This document shows, in pieces, positions 48,621 to 59,845 of a stretch of DNA of 64,000 nt (position 1 is its first letter; every line of letters starts with the position of its first letter). The position numbers and the translations under genes were made by a program. Under the pieces are notes generated by a model. The model saw only the letters and a program-made list of their open reading frames with translations, was not told the origin of the DNA and made no database searches. Source of the stretch: Fremontodendron californicum (lineage: Eukaryota > Streptophyta > Magnoliopsida > Malvales > Malvaceae); assembly GCA_030761205.1 (NCBI GenBank), contig JAULJL010000025.1:2900001-2964000 (forward strand), read 5' to 3'.

Positions 48621-51020
48621 ATATTTTTTCCTCTAATAGGGTCAATAAATTATTATTATAGTTCAAAATTTTAGAACGAAAATTTTAACTCGTGAGTAAA
48701 TTTCTTAAATCAATTTTATATAAATTTACTTTGAATATTGTTGAATATTGTCAAGATGATTAATTTTTTAGTTAAAATTGAATTTCTCCAATATATATAT
48801 TTGAAATATCTTTTTCGTAAAATAAGAAAAAAAAAACTTTTTTTTTAAAGTTAAAATATTATAATTGTAAATAAATTACAAAATAATAATACTAAAAGTA
48901 TATTTTCGATTTTTCTAAACAATTAATATTTTCTTAAAGGCAAAATAGCTAATTCACTAAATTTAGTAAATTAATTTATCTAACAATCTAACAACCCTAC
49001 AAACATTTAATCCATCAACAATTTAATTGTAATTAATTTATAAAATAACTAAATTACTTTTTTTTAGAAATCTAAAATAACTAAATTACTATATCTATCT
49101 GTAAACATTCAATTCATCTAACAATCTTATAAACACATATCAAAAATATTGAATTATACCATCCAATACAAATAAAACTTAAGTAAAAATAATATAAAAT
49201 TTTAATCTAACTAATTATCCAAGTAATTATTAATATAAAATAAAAAATTTCAATTTAAAATTAGGTTTTGAAAAGTTTGTTCACACATCTCAAATGTAGG
49301 ATTCTCCATCCCCTTTGACCTTCTCTAAAATGCACCAAAATAAAATCTTCACACTTTTATATTCTTTTTGGCTTTATGGAGGATTAGAAGCAACAAATAT
49401 TTTTCCATTTTCTTGCGAGTCTCTATTTTTTTTTCTTTTTTTCACTTCTTGGCTGTTGTTATGATCTAACTTCCTTAACAAGCTGATGATACAGAAAAAT
49501 ACCTAAAATATTTATTTTATTTTAAATTGATGAGGAAAGTACAATAGACAAACTCTTATTTTGTTTTGGCTTGACAAAAATACAAAAGTAAAAATAGCTT
49601 TTTCATTTCAAAAACCAAAACCATAAGTATCATTATTCACTAACTATTAAAATTGTGAAAGTTCTCTTAAATATTAAAATTTCTATCATGACCTATTGCA
49701 GTCCACCTCTTAATATATTTTTTTAATATCACATATTTATCCTAATATATATTTTCAAGTCAATGGGGTCAAGTGATCCCACTCAAGTAACTATGCATGG
49801 CTCTACCATTATATATACTAGATATTGCACACCCACAATGTGGGTGAAAATGAAAAAAAAAAATTGTGACTTAAAAAATATTTTAAAATAAACCGTTTAA
49901 TGATATAAAATGTGGATAGTTTTTTTTAAAAAAATAATCTGATGTGGGTACTTTTTAAAAAAATAAGTTGGATGATGTCACATGTGAAGTAATTTTTTTA
50001 AAGTAAATTACATAAACATCCTTAATACCATTTTATATTATATTTTTAATTTGGTTTTTTTGATAATTTTTCAATTGAGTTAGTGTTTGGTTAACTCGTG
50101 ACACTAACTCAACCAATGCTTTTAGTAATAGTATAGATTAGTTAGATAACTTGACCCCACTAACTTGCATGTGTCTCCGCCCTTGATCATTGATCATACA
50201 ACTTTCATTATAATTAAAAGGTAATGACATTATTGACTAATACTATTATTTATGTGATGTAGTATAAAGTTGTGTTTTGCCTTTATTTGACAAATCACAT
50301 GTGCAAAAATTAAAATGGTTTATGGTTAAAGACGATACTATATAGTATTAACCATCCTATTATACATTTTAAACACATGAATTATCATTTAATGAAGAGA
50401 TTTCGCAAAAATTAATTCATTTACCTCTTTAAATTAGATGATTGAGTTAATGAGCTTTTTTATATTTAAGAAAGTGAATTCAAACTTTGCATTTTAAATA
50501 AAAAAATGCACGAATTATTAAATCAAATATTCAAATCATATATATATATGTATAGTTGAGTTTAGTATTATGCAGCTTCGATCTATATGCTTGGAAAAAA
50601 AAAAGGAAAAATTTAAACTTCCAATAGAAAGGGATGGTACATGATTTTGATTACTATCATTTTTTATTGTGAACTGTCGTATAAATATTTTCACGTAGCA
50701 AGCATAAAATTAAATTCCTATATCGTTATTCAAATGTTTATAAAATTAATCAAAAAAGCAGCCATCTAAAATAATCAGTCGGAAAAAATTTTATTTATTT
50801 TTGATAAAAAAAAAAAATTTCCAACAAAAATTCGTCATTACTTTTTTTTTTTTTTTTTTACTGACGAAAATTTTAATGATTATTCAAATGTTTATAAAAT
50901 ATGATTGGGCAAAATCTCCCTTCTACAATATCAATCCAGCAACAAAGAACTAATTGAGAAAAACTATGAGCATTGGAACCAATACCAAAGATCCCAAGTG
51001 ACAATTATAAATGAAGATAA

Positions 51021-51200
51021 GATTTTACTAACGAGTATTTTAGAGGTACTCTTTAAAGTTACTGTATATAATAATATATTTATTCAATATATTAAAAATA
51101 ATAAATAAAGTTATCAACCATTGCATTTAATATAATATTATTATGATAATAGAATATTAATTAATTTTAAAGAGTATCCTAAAAACACTGATTAATAATC
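51021..51200. mobile_element. GATTTTGCTAACGA-family MITE
   Basis: It begins GATTTTACTAACGAGTATTTT and ends with AAAACACTGATTAATAATC, inverted with mismatches. Length and inner sequence (ATTAAAAATAATAAATAAAG) fit the family. Confidence 0.6.
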
Positions 51201-51289
51201 AAAATTTATGAAGATAAATGAGTAATTTAGATGCTCTCCGTTTTAACCATTAGTTCGAAGTTCATGTACATGTGCAAACATATGTGTGA

Positions 51290-51298
51290 TTATTATAG
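51290..51298. repeat. Left target-site duplication of the 887-bp Mutator-like element
   Basis: TTATTATAG here is identical to the nine bases at 52186-52194 on the other side of the element. Confidence 0.85.
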
Positions 51299-52185
51299 GG
51301 TTTTTTTACTATAATATAGCCAAAAAAAAAAAAACCAAATTACCGTTGGTTTTTGATTATTTCCCAAAATACGGCCTTTTTTTTTTCTAGCTGGGAAATC
51401 GCCATGGGGGATGGCGATTTCCCAACGTTTTTTTTTTGAAAATTTGCCATGGGGGGTGGCGATTTCCCTTGGTGTTTTTTACAAATTTGCAAAAAAATAC
51501 CAAGGGAAATCGCCACCTCCCATGGTGATTTCCCTTGGTAATTTTAGCAAAATTTGCTAAAATCATGAAGGGAAATCTTGGCGGTGATGGTCAGTAACAC
51601 TCATCAACGTCATATCCGGGGTGACTTACGGAATAACGATGGCTGGATGGTACTCCATGATCCCGTTCAGGATGATCAAATGACATCCTCGGTGCTGTGA
51701 ACTCCGATGAGGTCGGTTGACGCGTTCGCCCACGTTGTCGGCGAGGTCTAGGAGCATCCATATCCTGTGTCGGAGGGACTGGAGCTGAAGTTTGTCCGGT
51801 AAATGGCATACTCCTAACATCCTCGTGCATCGACAGTGGACAAACGAAAGGCCGACCTTCATTCCTACCCCATGGCGATTTCCCTTCATGATTTTAGCAA
51901 ATTTTGCTAAAAATACCAAGGGAAATCGCCATGGGGGGTGGCGATTTCCCTTGGTATTTTTTTGAAAATTTGCAAAAAACACCAAGGGAAATCGCCACCC
52001 CCATGGCGATTTCCCTTGGTGTTTTTTACAAATTTTCAAAAAAAAAAAACGCTGGAAAATCGTCAAATCGCCATGGGGGATGGCGATTTCCCAGCTAGAA
52101 AAAAATAGCCGTATTTTGAAAAATAATCTAAGACCAACGGTAATTTCGTATTTTTTTTTTGTTGCTATATTGTAATAAAAAAACC
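51299..52185. mobile_element. Mutator-like non-autonomous element with a captured coding-like core, 887 bp
   Basis: The element starts GGTTTTTTTACTATAATATA and ends with the inverted form (GCTATATTGTAATAAAAAAACC). The inverted arms are about 51299-51577 and 51877-52185. Each arm also contains smaller inverted units of the type GGGAAATCGCCATGGGGG / CCATGGCGATTTCCC. A perfect 9-bp direct repeat flanks it, which together with the long TIRs is a Mutator-like signature. The central 300 bp (51578-51876) is not repeated, has more balanced base composition, and carries an open frame on the minus strand. It therefore looks like a gene-fragment-carrying (Pack-MULE-type) element. No transposase is present. 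Confidence 0.9.
51591..51830 (-). pseudogene. Captured coding-like fragment, 79 codons, unrecognised
   Basis: The minus-strand frame opens MHEDVRSMPFTGQTSAPVPP, continues with a basic DAPRPRRQRGRTRQPTSSEF segment, and ends in DVDECY. The frame stays open upstream into the TIR. Composition and codon use look protein-coding, unlike the AT-rich surroundings. I do not recognise the protein. The low-complexity Pro/Arg/Ser tail resembles those of plant mobile-domain genes often carried by Mutator-like elements, but that is a guess. Its position entirely between the TIRs argues it was captured from a host gene. Confidence 0.5.
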
Positions 52186-52194
52186 TTATTATAG
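52186..52194. repeat. Right target-site duplication of the 887-bp Mutator-like element
   Basis: TTATTATAG, identical to 51290-51298. Confidence 0.85.
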
Positions 52195-52961
52195 ATAGAA
52201 GCTCTCCGTTTTAACCAAAAAATGGAAAAAGGTATAAATAAAAGTTCGTGTATGCATATAATAAATACACACGTGGCCACACGTGCACGCTATTTCTTAG
52301 AAAACGAGAAATGCTCATAGAAGAAAAAAAATAATTAAAACAAGTCATGCAGATTTTCTTGTTAATCAGTCCCTAAACATTTAACAAAGAGTTTATATCT
52401 AAAATATATATAATCTTCGGTACATGACACTTTTCTGAAAATCTATATTATTATAAATAAATAAAAATTGAGTTGATGTCATTGAATCAAGTGATATCAA
52501 TTCAGTCACTTCTTTTATTAAAAAATCAAATAGGAAATGGTACATCTATCCCCTAAGGTTTATTAAAAAATACACTTACCCCTCCTATAATTTAAAAACT
52601 ACCCACTTATCCTTGAAGTTTGATGAAAAACACACTAATCCCTTTGAGCCATAAACCCTAAGTCAGCTTCTTATGCTAATTTCGTTATTTTGATAATTTT
52701 AGACACGATATGATTATAGAACACGAATGTGATAAAAAAATTAATTAAAACATGACATAAAAAAATAATACGAATACATCACGAATATACGAACGTGTTA
52801 AAATTTATATAAAATGAATTATTAACATGTCAAAATTTATATAAATATATAATATCTTAAATATGATTATAACATAAAAATTAACACAAACAAATACACA
52901 TAAAATTACTATTCATGACAAACAAATGGATTGTACTGGCAAGAGGATATTAACTTTTTGG

Positions 52962-52992
<31 letters not shown>

Positions 52993-53726
52993 TCTAACAT
53001 AACTTTTTTATTTCATCTTTTTTATTTTTGTGGGTTTTTACCTAAAATTGACTAAACACAACACATGGAAAGAATTAAAAGCTGGAAAACGAAAGAAAAG
53101 GAATGATATACAGTTAGTACTTAGTACTTTTTGTCTTGCATAATTTCTTCAAAAAAATTTGTATACCCAGAGCTAAAATTAACTGCACAAACTACATGGT
53201 ATACTCTTGGCAGGACTCAGGACCACATTTGCTTAAGAAACTTTTACAATCCCAAACTAGAAAAAAAGCATAACTGATATGAACTTGAAATTTTAATTCA
53301 GATGATTCATCTAATTATTTTTTAAAAATAATCTCTTGTAAGTTTGGATTTCAAACCATAATATCTTCAAATTTTTTTATTCTTATACTACAACTTTATT
53401 TGTAAAAAAAAAAAAAACTTAATTGATATGATCAAGTAAAACTGTTTAAGGATAGAATTATTCATCCATTCGAGTTCAGTCTAAATTATTATTTAATTAA
53501 TACTTTTTTAATTTAATTATAAAAATATTAATATTAATATAAAAATAATTTTTTAATATTTTTATATATATTAAACAATAAAACGAATTTTTTGAATTCG
53601 ATAACTAAAATTTAAACAAATAAATTTTTTTACTATTCAAACCTAATCCGAACGGATCTGGACAGCTCTAATATCAAATCAAAGCTAATGTCATCTCACC
53701 AAGAAAGTGAATACTGCAAAAGGTTT

Positions 53727-53729
<3 letters not shown>

Positions 53730-53780
<51 letters not shown>
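53730..53780. repeat. TA microsatellite, about 25 units
   Basis: Uninterrupted TA repeat, the longest in the window. Likely highly polymorphic in length. Confidence 0.95.
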
Positions 53781-53781
<1 letters not shown>

Positions 53782-53819
53782 AAATGAAAGAGAAGAGAGG
53801 GATTGAGATTAAATATGTT

Positions 53820-54355
53820 CAAGAGTCGGGTTATCCGTTCAAATCCGAAAGTTCGTCTATATTTTGGAGGGGTTGGACAAAAATATTAGGCACGGAATAT
53901 GAGTTTGGGCAAAAAAATGAGGCTCATTTAGAAAATGAGTCGAGCCTTGACTCCAACAATCAAAGCCCGAGTCTGACCCGAACAGACCCATTTTTTTATT
54001 TATATAATATATTAATTTTATATTTTATATATTATGTAATTTATATAATATAATACAATAAATATATATAATATTATAGTGTAAACATTAAAAAATATTA
54101 AGTTATTCATGTTTTAGAACTTAATAAAAGAAAACAAAATTAAATTACTAAAAATTAAATAATAAAAAATATTTATTTAAATTTTTTTAGGAAAAAAATA
54201 ATATGAGCGGGTCTAAACGGGTTTGGACTACACATTTACAAATATGAGCGGACTTGGATAAAATTTGAGACTCATATTTTAGATCGGACCAAACTTGAAT
54301 AAATATATAAAATATTGATATCATACTTAAACCCGACCCGACCCGACTAATGAGC
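53820..54355. mobile_element. GGGTCGGG-type decayed repeat
   Basis: The left side has GTCGGGTTATCCGTTCAAATC and GGGCAAAAAAATGAGGCTCA; the right side has AGACTCATATTTTAGATCGG and ACCCGACCCGACCCGACTAA. These are imperfect inverted copies of one another around an AT-rich middle. A related sequence is near 22300-22450. Ends were not resolved. Confidence 0.5.
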
Positions 54356-55635
54356 ACCTTTAATTGAGACTATATTACTGCCCAAGGGATAGCTGTCCAT
54401 ATTAGTGAGGAAGGGAAAATGGACGTGTGCCCGGTTTTGTTAAGAGGGTACACAGTGCCTCGCTGTCTAGCATGTGAGGGTTGTGGCTTTCCCCTTCTCT
54501 CTCTTTTTCTTACTTACATTACATTACATTACATGCACCCATTGCCATTAGAACCCACCCAACTGGCACTTTTGATTCAGTCACATTGAGACCCGAATGC
54601 GGAGGATGAGGAAAAAACTAGTCTATGATTTGAGTCTCCTTCTCTTGCTCTTTTTTCCACTCCCTTAGTTCTATCCTACTTGATATCAACATCCAAATAT
54701 AGGGACACATATAACCTCACCATCTACACAGTTACTATTATCACCCTTTTTTTGGAAAGGGGAGAGGGAATCGTTCAAGTTTTTTTTGGTTGAGTTGAGT
54801 AAATTTTTTGATATGTCGGGTGGAGATTGGTGAAGTTTTGCAAAGATAGAAAACTGTTAGAAGACATTGGAGTTATATCTTTAGGCTGTGCTATAATATT
54901 CAAATCAGTAAGAATCAAAATACTAACAGGGAGAAGATAGAATGGTAGAGTTTCAATGTGTTTTGGTTTCTATTATCTCATTTCAATTTTATTCTAGCTA
55001 TATATACTTGACTGTTGTGCTAGGAGTTTCTGGTTTTGACAGGTGTAAATTAAGGAATTCAAATTCTCTGCCCCATTTTTCTGTCCCTATCCGTGATCCC
55101 ACTATCTTAACGAGCTGTGCATCCTTTTTTTTTTCTTTGTAGCTGTTCGTTTTTAATATTTGACCCGATTCTTTATCTAAGAAAAAAATTAATTTCGTTT
55201 GAAAAAAAACACGGATATAAAGAGATGCAAATAAAGTTGATGGTATCGTGAAATTTACCTATTCGATCATCGATAAAATATAGATCGATCGTATTTGTAT
55301 TTCGTATTTGTAGTCCCGTTAAAAAGTTGAAAACAAATGAGAAAGAAAGCGACACCAAAAAAAGAACGCGCGACTCTTTACGAGAGTGAAACACGAATAG
55401 GAGTAGAGAAATGAGACAGAGGATTTCTATTCGTAAATTAAGTGTTTGAAGTTACTGGACAGCTGTGAGTTCATCAGATGTCTTACATGTCAAAACCTAG
55501 CTGAATGAGTCTTGTGTAGGCCTAACACTTCTCTTCTTGATAAAAAGGAGCTAGAGATAGAGGGAAAACACATTAAGGGTAGGGTTTTCTTTTGAGGAGG
55601 AACTTAAGAGGAAAAAAAAAAAAAGGAAAAAAAAA

Positions 55636-56759
55636 ATGAATGTCTTGGCCTCAGAATGTAGTAGTGGGTGTGAGTCTGGTTGGACTGATTACTTAGAACA
55701 ATCATTTCTACCTGCAAATCCTTCACATAAAGGTAATGGTTTCAATGATAGAAAGAGTGGCTTTTGTGATGAACATAGAGAGAGTAGATGTAAAGAAGAG
55801 GTTGATGATGAAGAAGAAGAAGACCTTTCCATGGTTTCTGATGCATCTTCTGGGCCTCCACAATTCTACGAAAATAATGGTTATTTCAATGATGATAATC
55901 AATATAAATATACCGCATTCAAAGGTGCTACAATATTGAATAAAAATGGTGGTAAAAGAAAGGGAAACAAGGAACATCGAAGACGCCGCCAGGAAGATCA
56001 TCAAGAACTGCCTTCTTTTCTTGATGATACTGCCAGCTCTCCTCTCATCAATTTCTCCAAGGTAATTGCTAATTACTTCACCTCATTGATATATATATAT
56101 ATTCTCTCAATCATTCTCTTATTTATAATGGTTTTAATTATGGGTTTTTGACAAATTTTCTAGAACAATTTTGTTCACACCAATAGTCAAGCTTCAATGG
56201 AGTTCTCTGCAACAAACTTTCAGGTACGTAGTTGCCTAATCTTTAATTTCCAGTTTCCAGGTTCCTCCTATAACATTAACTTATATGTTCCAGTTGCTGG
56301 TCGGAAAATGTAGATAACCATGGAATTATTGCAGGAGGGACCTACATTCCAAGACCACTTTGGTTTTTGGCAGTCTTCCCGACCATCTGGAAACCAGATA
56401 CAAAATAACCAGTTAAGTAACTTCCAAGTGATTTTTTTTAATTTTTTGCTTTATTTTCTAACAATGCACCATATTTCAGATCAATTACAATGTTTTAAGC
56501 TATCTTGCTATGATTTTTCATTAATGTATTCGTGTGCGATATCCGTGTCTGACTAATATTCGGATATAGGTATGGAGATATAATTCTTTAAAAACTTTCC
56601 AAATAAATGAAAATCTTGAAAAAATTGAACATATTCGCGTTTCACACTCACGTTCGAATCCGAATAACCCAAGTTTTAAGCATTCAGCTTTTATCTTCAT
56701 TCATTACAGTTTGAACTATCACCTCACTTTTAAGTTTCAAAATTGACAGGTGGTTTTAA
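55636..56759 (+). CDS. SOB FIVE-LIKE (SOFL) protein
   Basis: SOFL proteins are small plant-specific nuclear or cytoplasmic proteins that raise cytokinin levels when overexpressed in Arabidopsis. Exons 55636-56061, 56164-56223, 56335-56411 and 56750-56759 give 190 aa. Two conserved motifs define the family: SOFL-A, GWTDYLEQS at 15-23, and SOFL-B, DLSMVSDASSGPP at 63-75. An acidic run (EEVDDEEEED) precedes SOFL-B. A basic stretch (GGKRKGNKEHRRRR) near 105-118 may be a nuclear signal. The last exon supplies only the final G of a Gln codon plus WF and stop, giving NQWF. Intron 3 (338 bp) uses the donor CAGTTAAG split as CA/GTTAAG and holds a decayed foldback MITE. If intron 3 were kept, the frame would run on with hydrophobic intron-coded residues. 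Which SOFL member it is was not settled. Confidence 0.92.
56526..56674. mobile_element. Decayed TATGTTACTCGGA-family MITE in SOFL intron 3
   Basis: It keeps GATATCCGTGTCTGACTAAT, ATTCGGATATAGGTATGGAG and the closing GTTCGAATCCGAATAAC. The outermost bases are worn. Confidence 0.5.
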
Positions 56760-57044
56760 GGAAAGATAATGGAGTGGAGATGAGATAAGGTGGTTAAGTT
56801 TCTATATATCAGCCTGCTCTTGCTGCTACTGAGAGTTTGTGGCTCTATAAAGAAATGGAAGAAGGGTTTGCTAAAGTAAAAAAGAATCAGATCTCAAACT
56901 GGATATTGTTCCTTTCATTTTTCATTTCATTTCTTTCCCAAGTTTCCTTGTACTGGTCAATGCAATGGGAAACAACCTGAGAGCAAGAGTTGGAAATAAA
57001 TTTCTTGTTTCTTAAAATTTAATTTTACTTTCCAACCCAAATTT

Positions 57045-57138
57045 TATTCAGTTGATTCATATAGTCATGTTTAAAAAACGATATCCAACACATTTATGAT
57101 TCGAATCTCATTATCTACAATTTTTTTCTTTTCTTACC

Positions 57139-57176
<38 letters not shown>
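57045..57176 (+). mobile_element. tRNA-like SINE copy ending in a 36-T run
   Basis: TTCAGTTGATTCATATAGTC (A-box-like) and ATGATTCGAATCTCATTATC (B-box-like) are about 45 bases apart, followed by a pyrimidine stretch and 36 T at 57141-57176. The tail may be a SINE 3' tract. Related copies are listed at 28590 and 59846. Confidence 0.45.
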
Positions 57177-57378
57177 CTGTCAAGGAAGTACAAAGTACAA
57201 ACCAGGTGAGCCTTTGGGCGGCCTCTACCACTAATTATGTTCAGTCATTGTTTTTGATGGAGCCCCCAATGCTCTCTTTATATCTCAACTTGCTTTCAGT
57301 TGTTGATCACTTAAATTCAACTAAATACAAAAATACTCCAATATAAATAAATTATACTGGCATCAAACAGTATCACAT

Positions 57379-57624
57379 AGACCTATTCAAAAGTCGAATT
57401 ATCCGTCCATTGGACCGAACTTGAGTAAGCATTTTTTTTAAATTTGAATCGGCCCGATACGAATTATTATTTATTAATAAAAAAATATTTTTTTATTTAA
57501 AAAATATTATTATTTTTTAATATTTTATAAATAATAATTCGAATTTACGGGTTGACCTGAACCGGACTTGAGTAAAGAAGATGAAAAAAATGTAAGTCAC
57601 GACTCGGCCCATGAACACCTCTAA
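57379..57624. mobile_element. hAT-like MITE, 246 bp, perfect 8-bp TSD
   Basis: It begins AGACCTATTCAAAAGTCG and ends GGCCCATGAACACCTCTAA. The perfect 8-bp direct repeat TATCACAT flanks it at 57371-57378 and 57625-57632. It is the same family as 26790-27071. Confidence 0.82.
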
Positions 57625-57887
57625 TATCACATGCTTCATTATGCTTGCTAATTCTTTTGACATTCTTGTTGTAATAAATTATGCTTCCTACTAATCTTTT
57701 AGAAGATGCGAAAACTACTTCCTATCCTCAATTTCAAGCCATAAAGGATAAGAGATCAAGAAACCAAGCCCTGTCGGCCGCTGCATGCATGTGCAGGCGG
57801 AGGTAGATCTACCATTTATAGATGTTTACTCTTTAATTGACATTTTTAATCTATATTATTCCGACTTTTCATTTTTTCTAAAGCATT

Positions 57888-58034
57888 CGTGTTTGACATC
57901 TATGTCCGACACATATTCGGATAAAGATATGAGGGTATGATCCTCCAAATATATGAATTTAAAAAAAAAAAATTGAATATACTTGTATCGGATACATATC
58001 CGTGTTCAACACTCAACTAGAGTTCGAATAACAT
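57888..58034. mobile_element. TATGTTACTCGGA-family MITE, reversed copy
   Basis: It holds TCTATGTCCGACACATATTC, GATACATATCCGTGTTC and ends AGTTCGAATAACATA. The left end is worn. Confidence 0.6.
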
Positions 58035-59845
58035 AGTTTTTAATGATATTGTTTAAACTCTAACACTATTCTTTTCAAGAAAAAGAGGACAAATGGATGT
58101 GTCATCCACCTAACTTTGGTAGGTACTCAAATAGAATATGATCAAATAAAGATGAGATACTCAGATTTGATTTGGTGGGATTTCCCCCAATATCAAAATT
58201 GAAAAACCTGGCTCTTTGCTCTGTGTGAGTAGTAGATTCAAATCATAGAAAAGGGCTCGTTCATCAATAAGGACAATACCCCTATGTCTCTAAGTGTCCA
58301 GACAGGGCTCTATCCACCCCGATGGTTCCATTTCTGATCATAACTCAGAATTTTAGGCCTAAAATCTGCACATGAGAATGAGACAGGGTTATGGAAAATG
58401 TAGTAATGGGCATTCATTTCAGAGCTTAGAGATGAGGAGGGAAATGACAAAGCTAACGTTGAAATCAATGATTTAAATTAGTTTATTGCAGTTGTTGATA
58501 TAATGAATGTTGTGGCAATAAATTATGATAAATATCGATGATTAATTTCGACTTAATTGGAATATTTCATATGCATTTCCATGACTATTTTTTTAAAGAT
58601 CCTGTCTATGATCTTCCTGACCCGAAGGAACATCTTTTTTTTTTTTTTTTAACCTCATTTGGAAGGCTCTTACTTAAAAATATTTCTTGTATGATATATT
58701 AATGCCTCTTTGCTCCCCTCCAACCCTGTCTGCTTTGCAGCTGTCATCGAACTTGATGTCATCCACAATTATATTATATCTCTCCCTCTTATTTCTTATT
58801 CATCTAATTATTCCTACTAAGAGTATATAATTTGGTTTCTGTTGAAAATGTTGAAAGGGATAAAGAAAAGATAGCACTTTAGGGAATTTAGGATGTCAAA
58901 AGTTTGAGCTATTATACTCACATGTGCTATTTTCATATATTTTAATCTTCTGTATTGGGAGCTCTTAATGTTAGTCAAAAAAATTACAAGGAAATAAAGA
59001 AGCAAAGCTGAAGACAAATGAATCAAAGAGAAATATATTTTAATATAAAACTTGTTAATATCCTCCAAAGGATGGAGTAGGTGAAACCTCTAAGAGTTAT
59101 CAGGCTACAGTTGAAAGGATTGGCAAAGACAAGAGATGTAGAGGACATCGGAGTTATAATTTCGGGATATGCTCCGATATTTAAGTAAGTAAAGATTCAA
59201 AGTATATTCAAAAGAAAGTCGAGAATAATCAAAAAGTTTGACTTATTTCTAGATAACGTTTACTTAAGCTATTTATATCTGATTGCTGATGTCTGTGAAT
59301 TTAACAGGTGTAAATCTGATTGCTGATGACTTTTGTGTTTGAAGCTGCTGGTTATCTGTGAACCTGCCAAATGTTCTGCATGTAATGATCCAGCTTGACG
59401 AGTTGAAGATAAACCCAACAAAACTAATGCTAGAGTCTTTGTCTCGTTGCATTCCATCATATTGGATAAGGATCTAAGAAAGTATGGGGAAAAACATTTA
59501 TTGTTCTTCCAACAACCACCAAAACAAAACCTTCAATCCCCTGTAACATAAAATGGCGAATGCATGCAGCCGTTGTGCTGTTTCTAATACTTCTCTAATT
59601 TTCTGTTTCCTGTCTCCATTGCTGCTTTAACAAGGCTTGTCTCTGCCACCAAAATTTATATCTCTATAATGCACTAATTTTCTTCTTTTTCCCCCCTTCC
59701 AGTTTGCAAATCTCGTTCAGGCATTAAATCTTGGTTTTTGCTGCACTTAATTTCCTGTAATAAGTAATTAATATTAAATTTATGAATGTACTTTAAAATA
59801 AATTTGCATACATTCAATACAAAGAGAATTTGATCCCAGGGTTTA

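Larger units (their letters stand above)
36949..55635. other. 18.7-kb gene-poor repeat region
   Basis: No gene model was supported. The stretch holds the CYCD 3' UTR, a tandem CGGTAC repeat, hAT and Mutator-like elements, TA microsatellites (40131-40149, 42201-42222, 52967-52992, 53730-53780) and a tandemly duplicated retroelement-like block. Two islands of more normal composition (38776-39140 and 41160-41700) show promoter-like or transcript-like sequence but no intact reading frame. The last 600 bases should contain the SOFL promoter and leader. Confidence 0.6.

Noticed and set aside
50905..51108. Frame containing NYEHWNQ, reminiscent of Copia gag starts
   Set aside because: Only a few residues fit, and the second half is a MITE. 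No LTR, protease or reverse transcriptase nearby.
53688..54053. 121-codon frame with an IYIYIY run
   Set aside because: Translation of the TA microsatellite joined to a decayed transposon.
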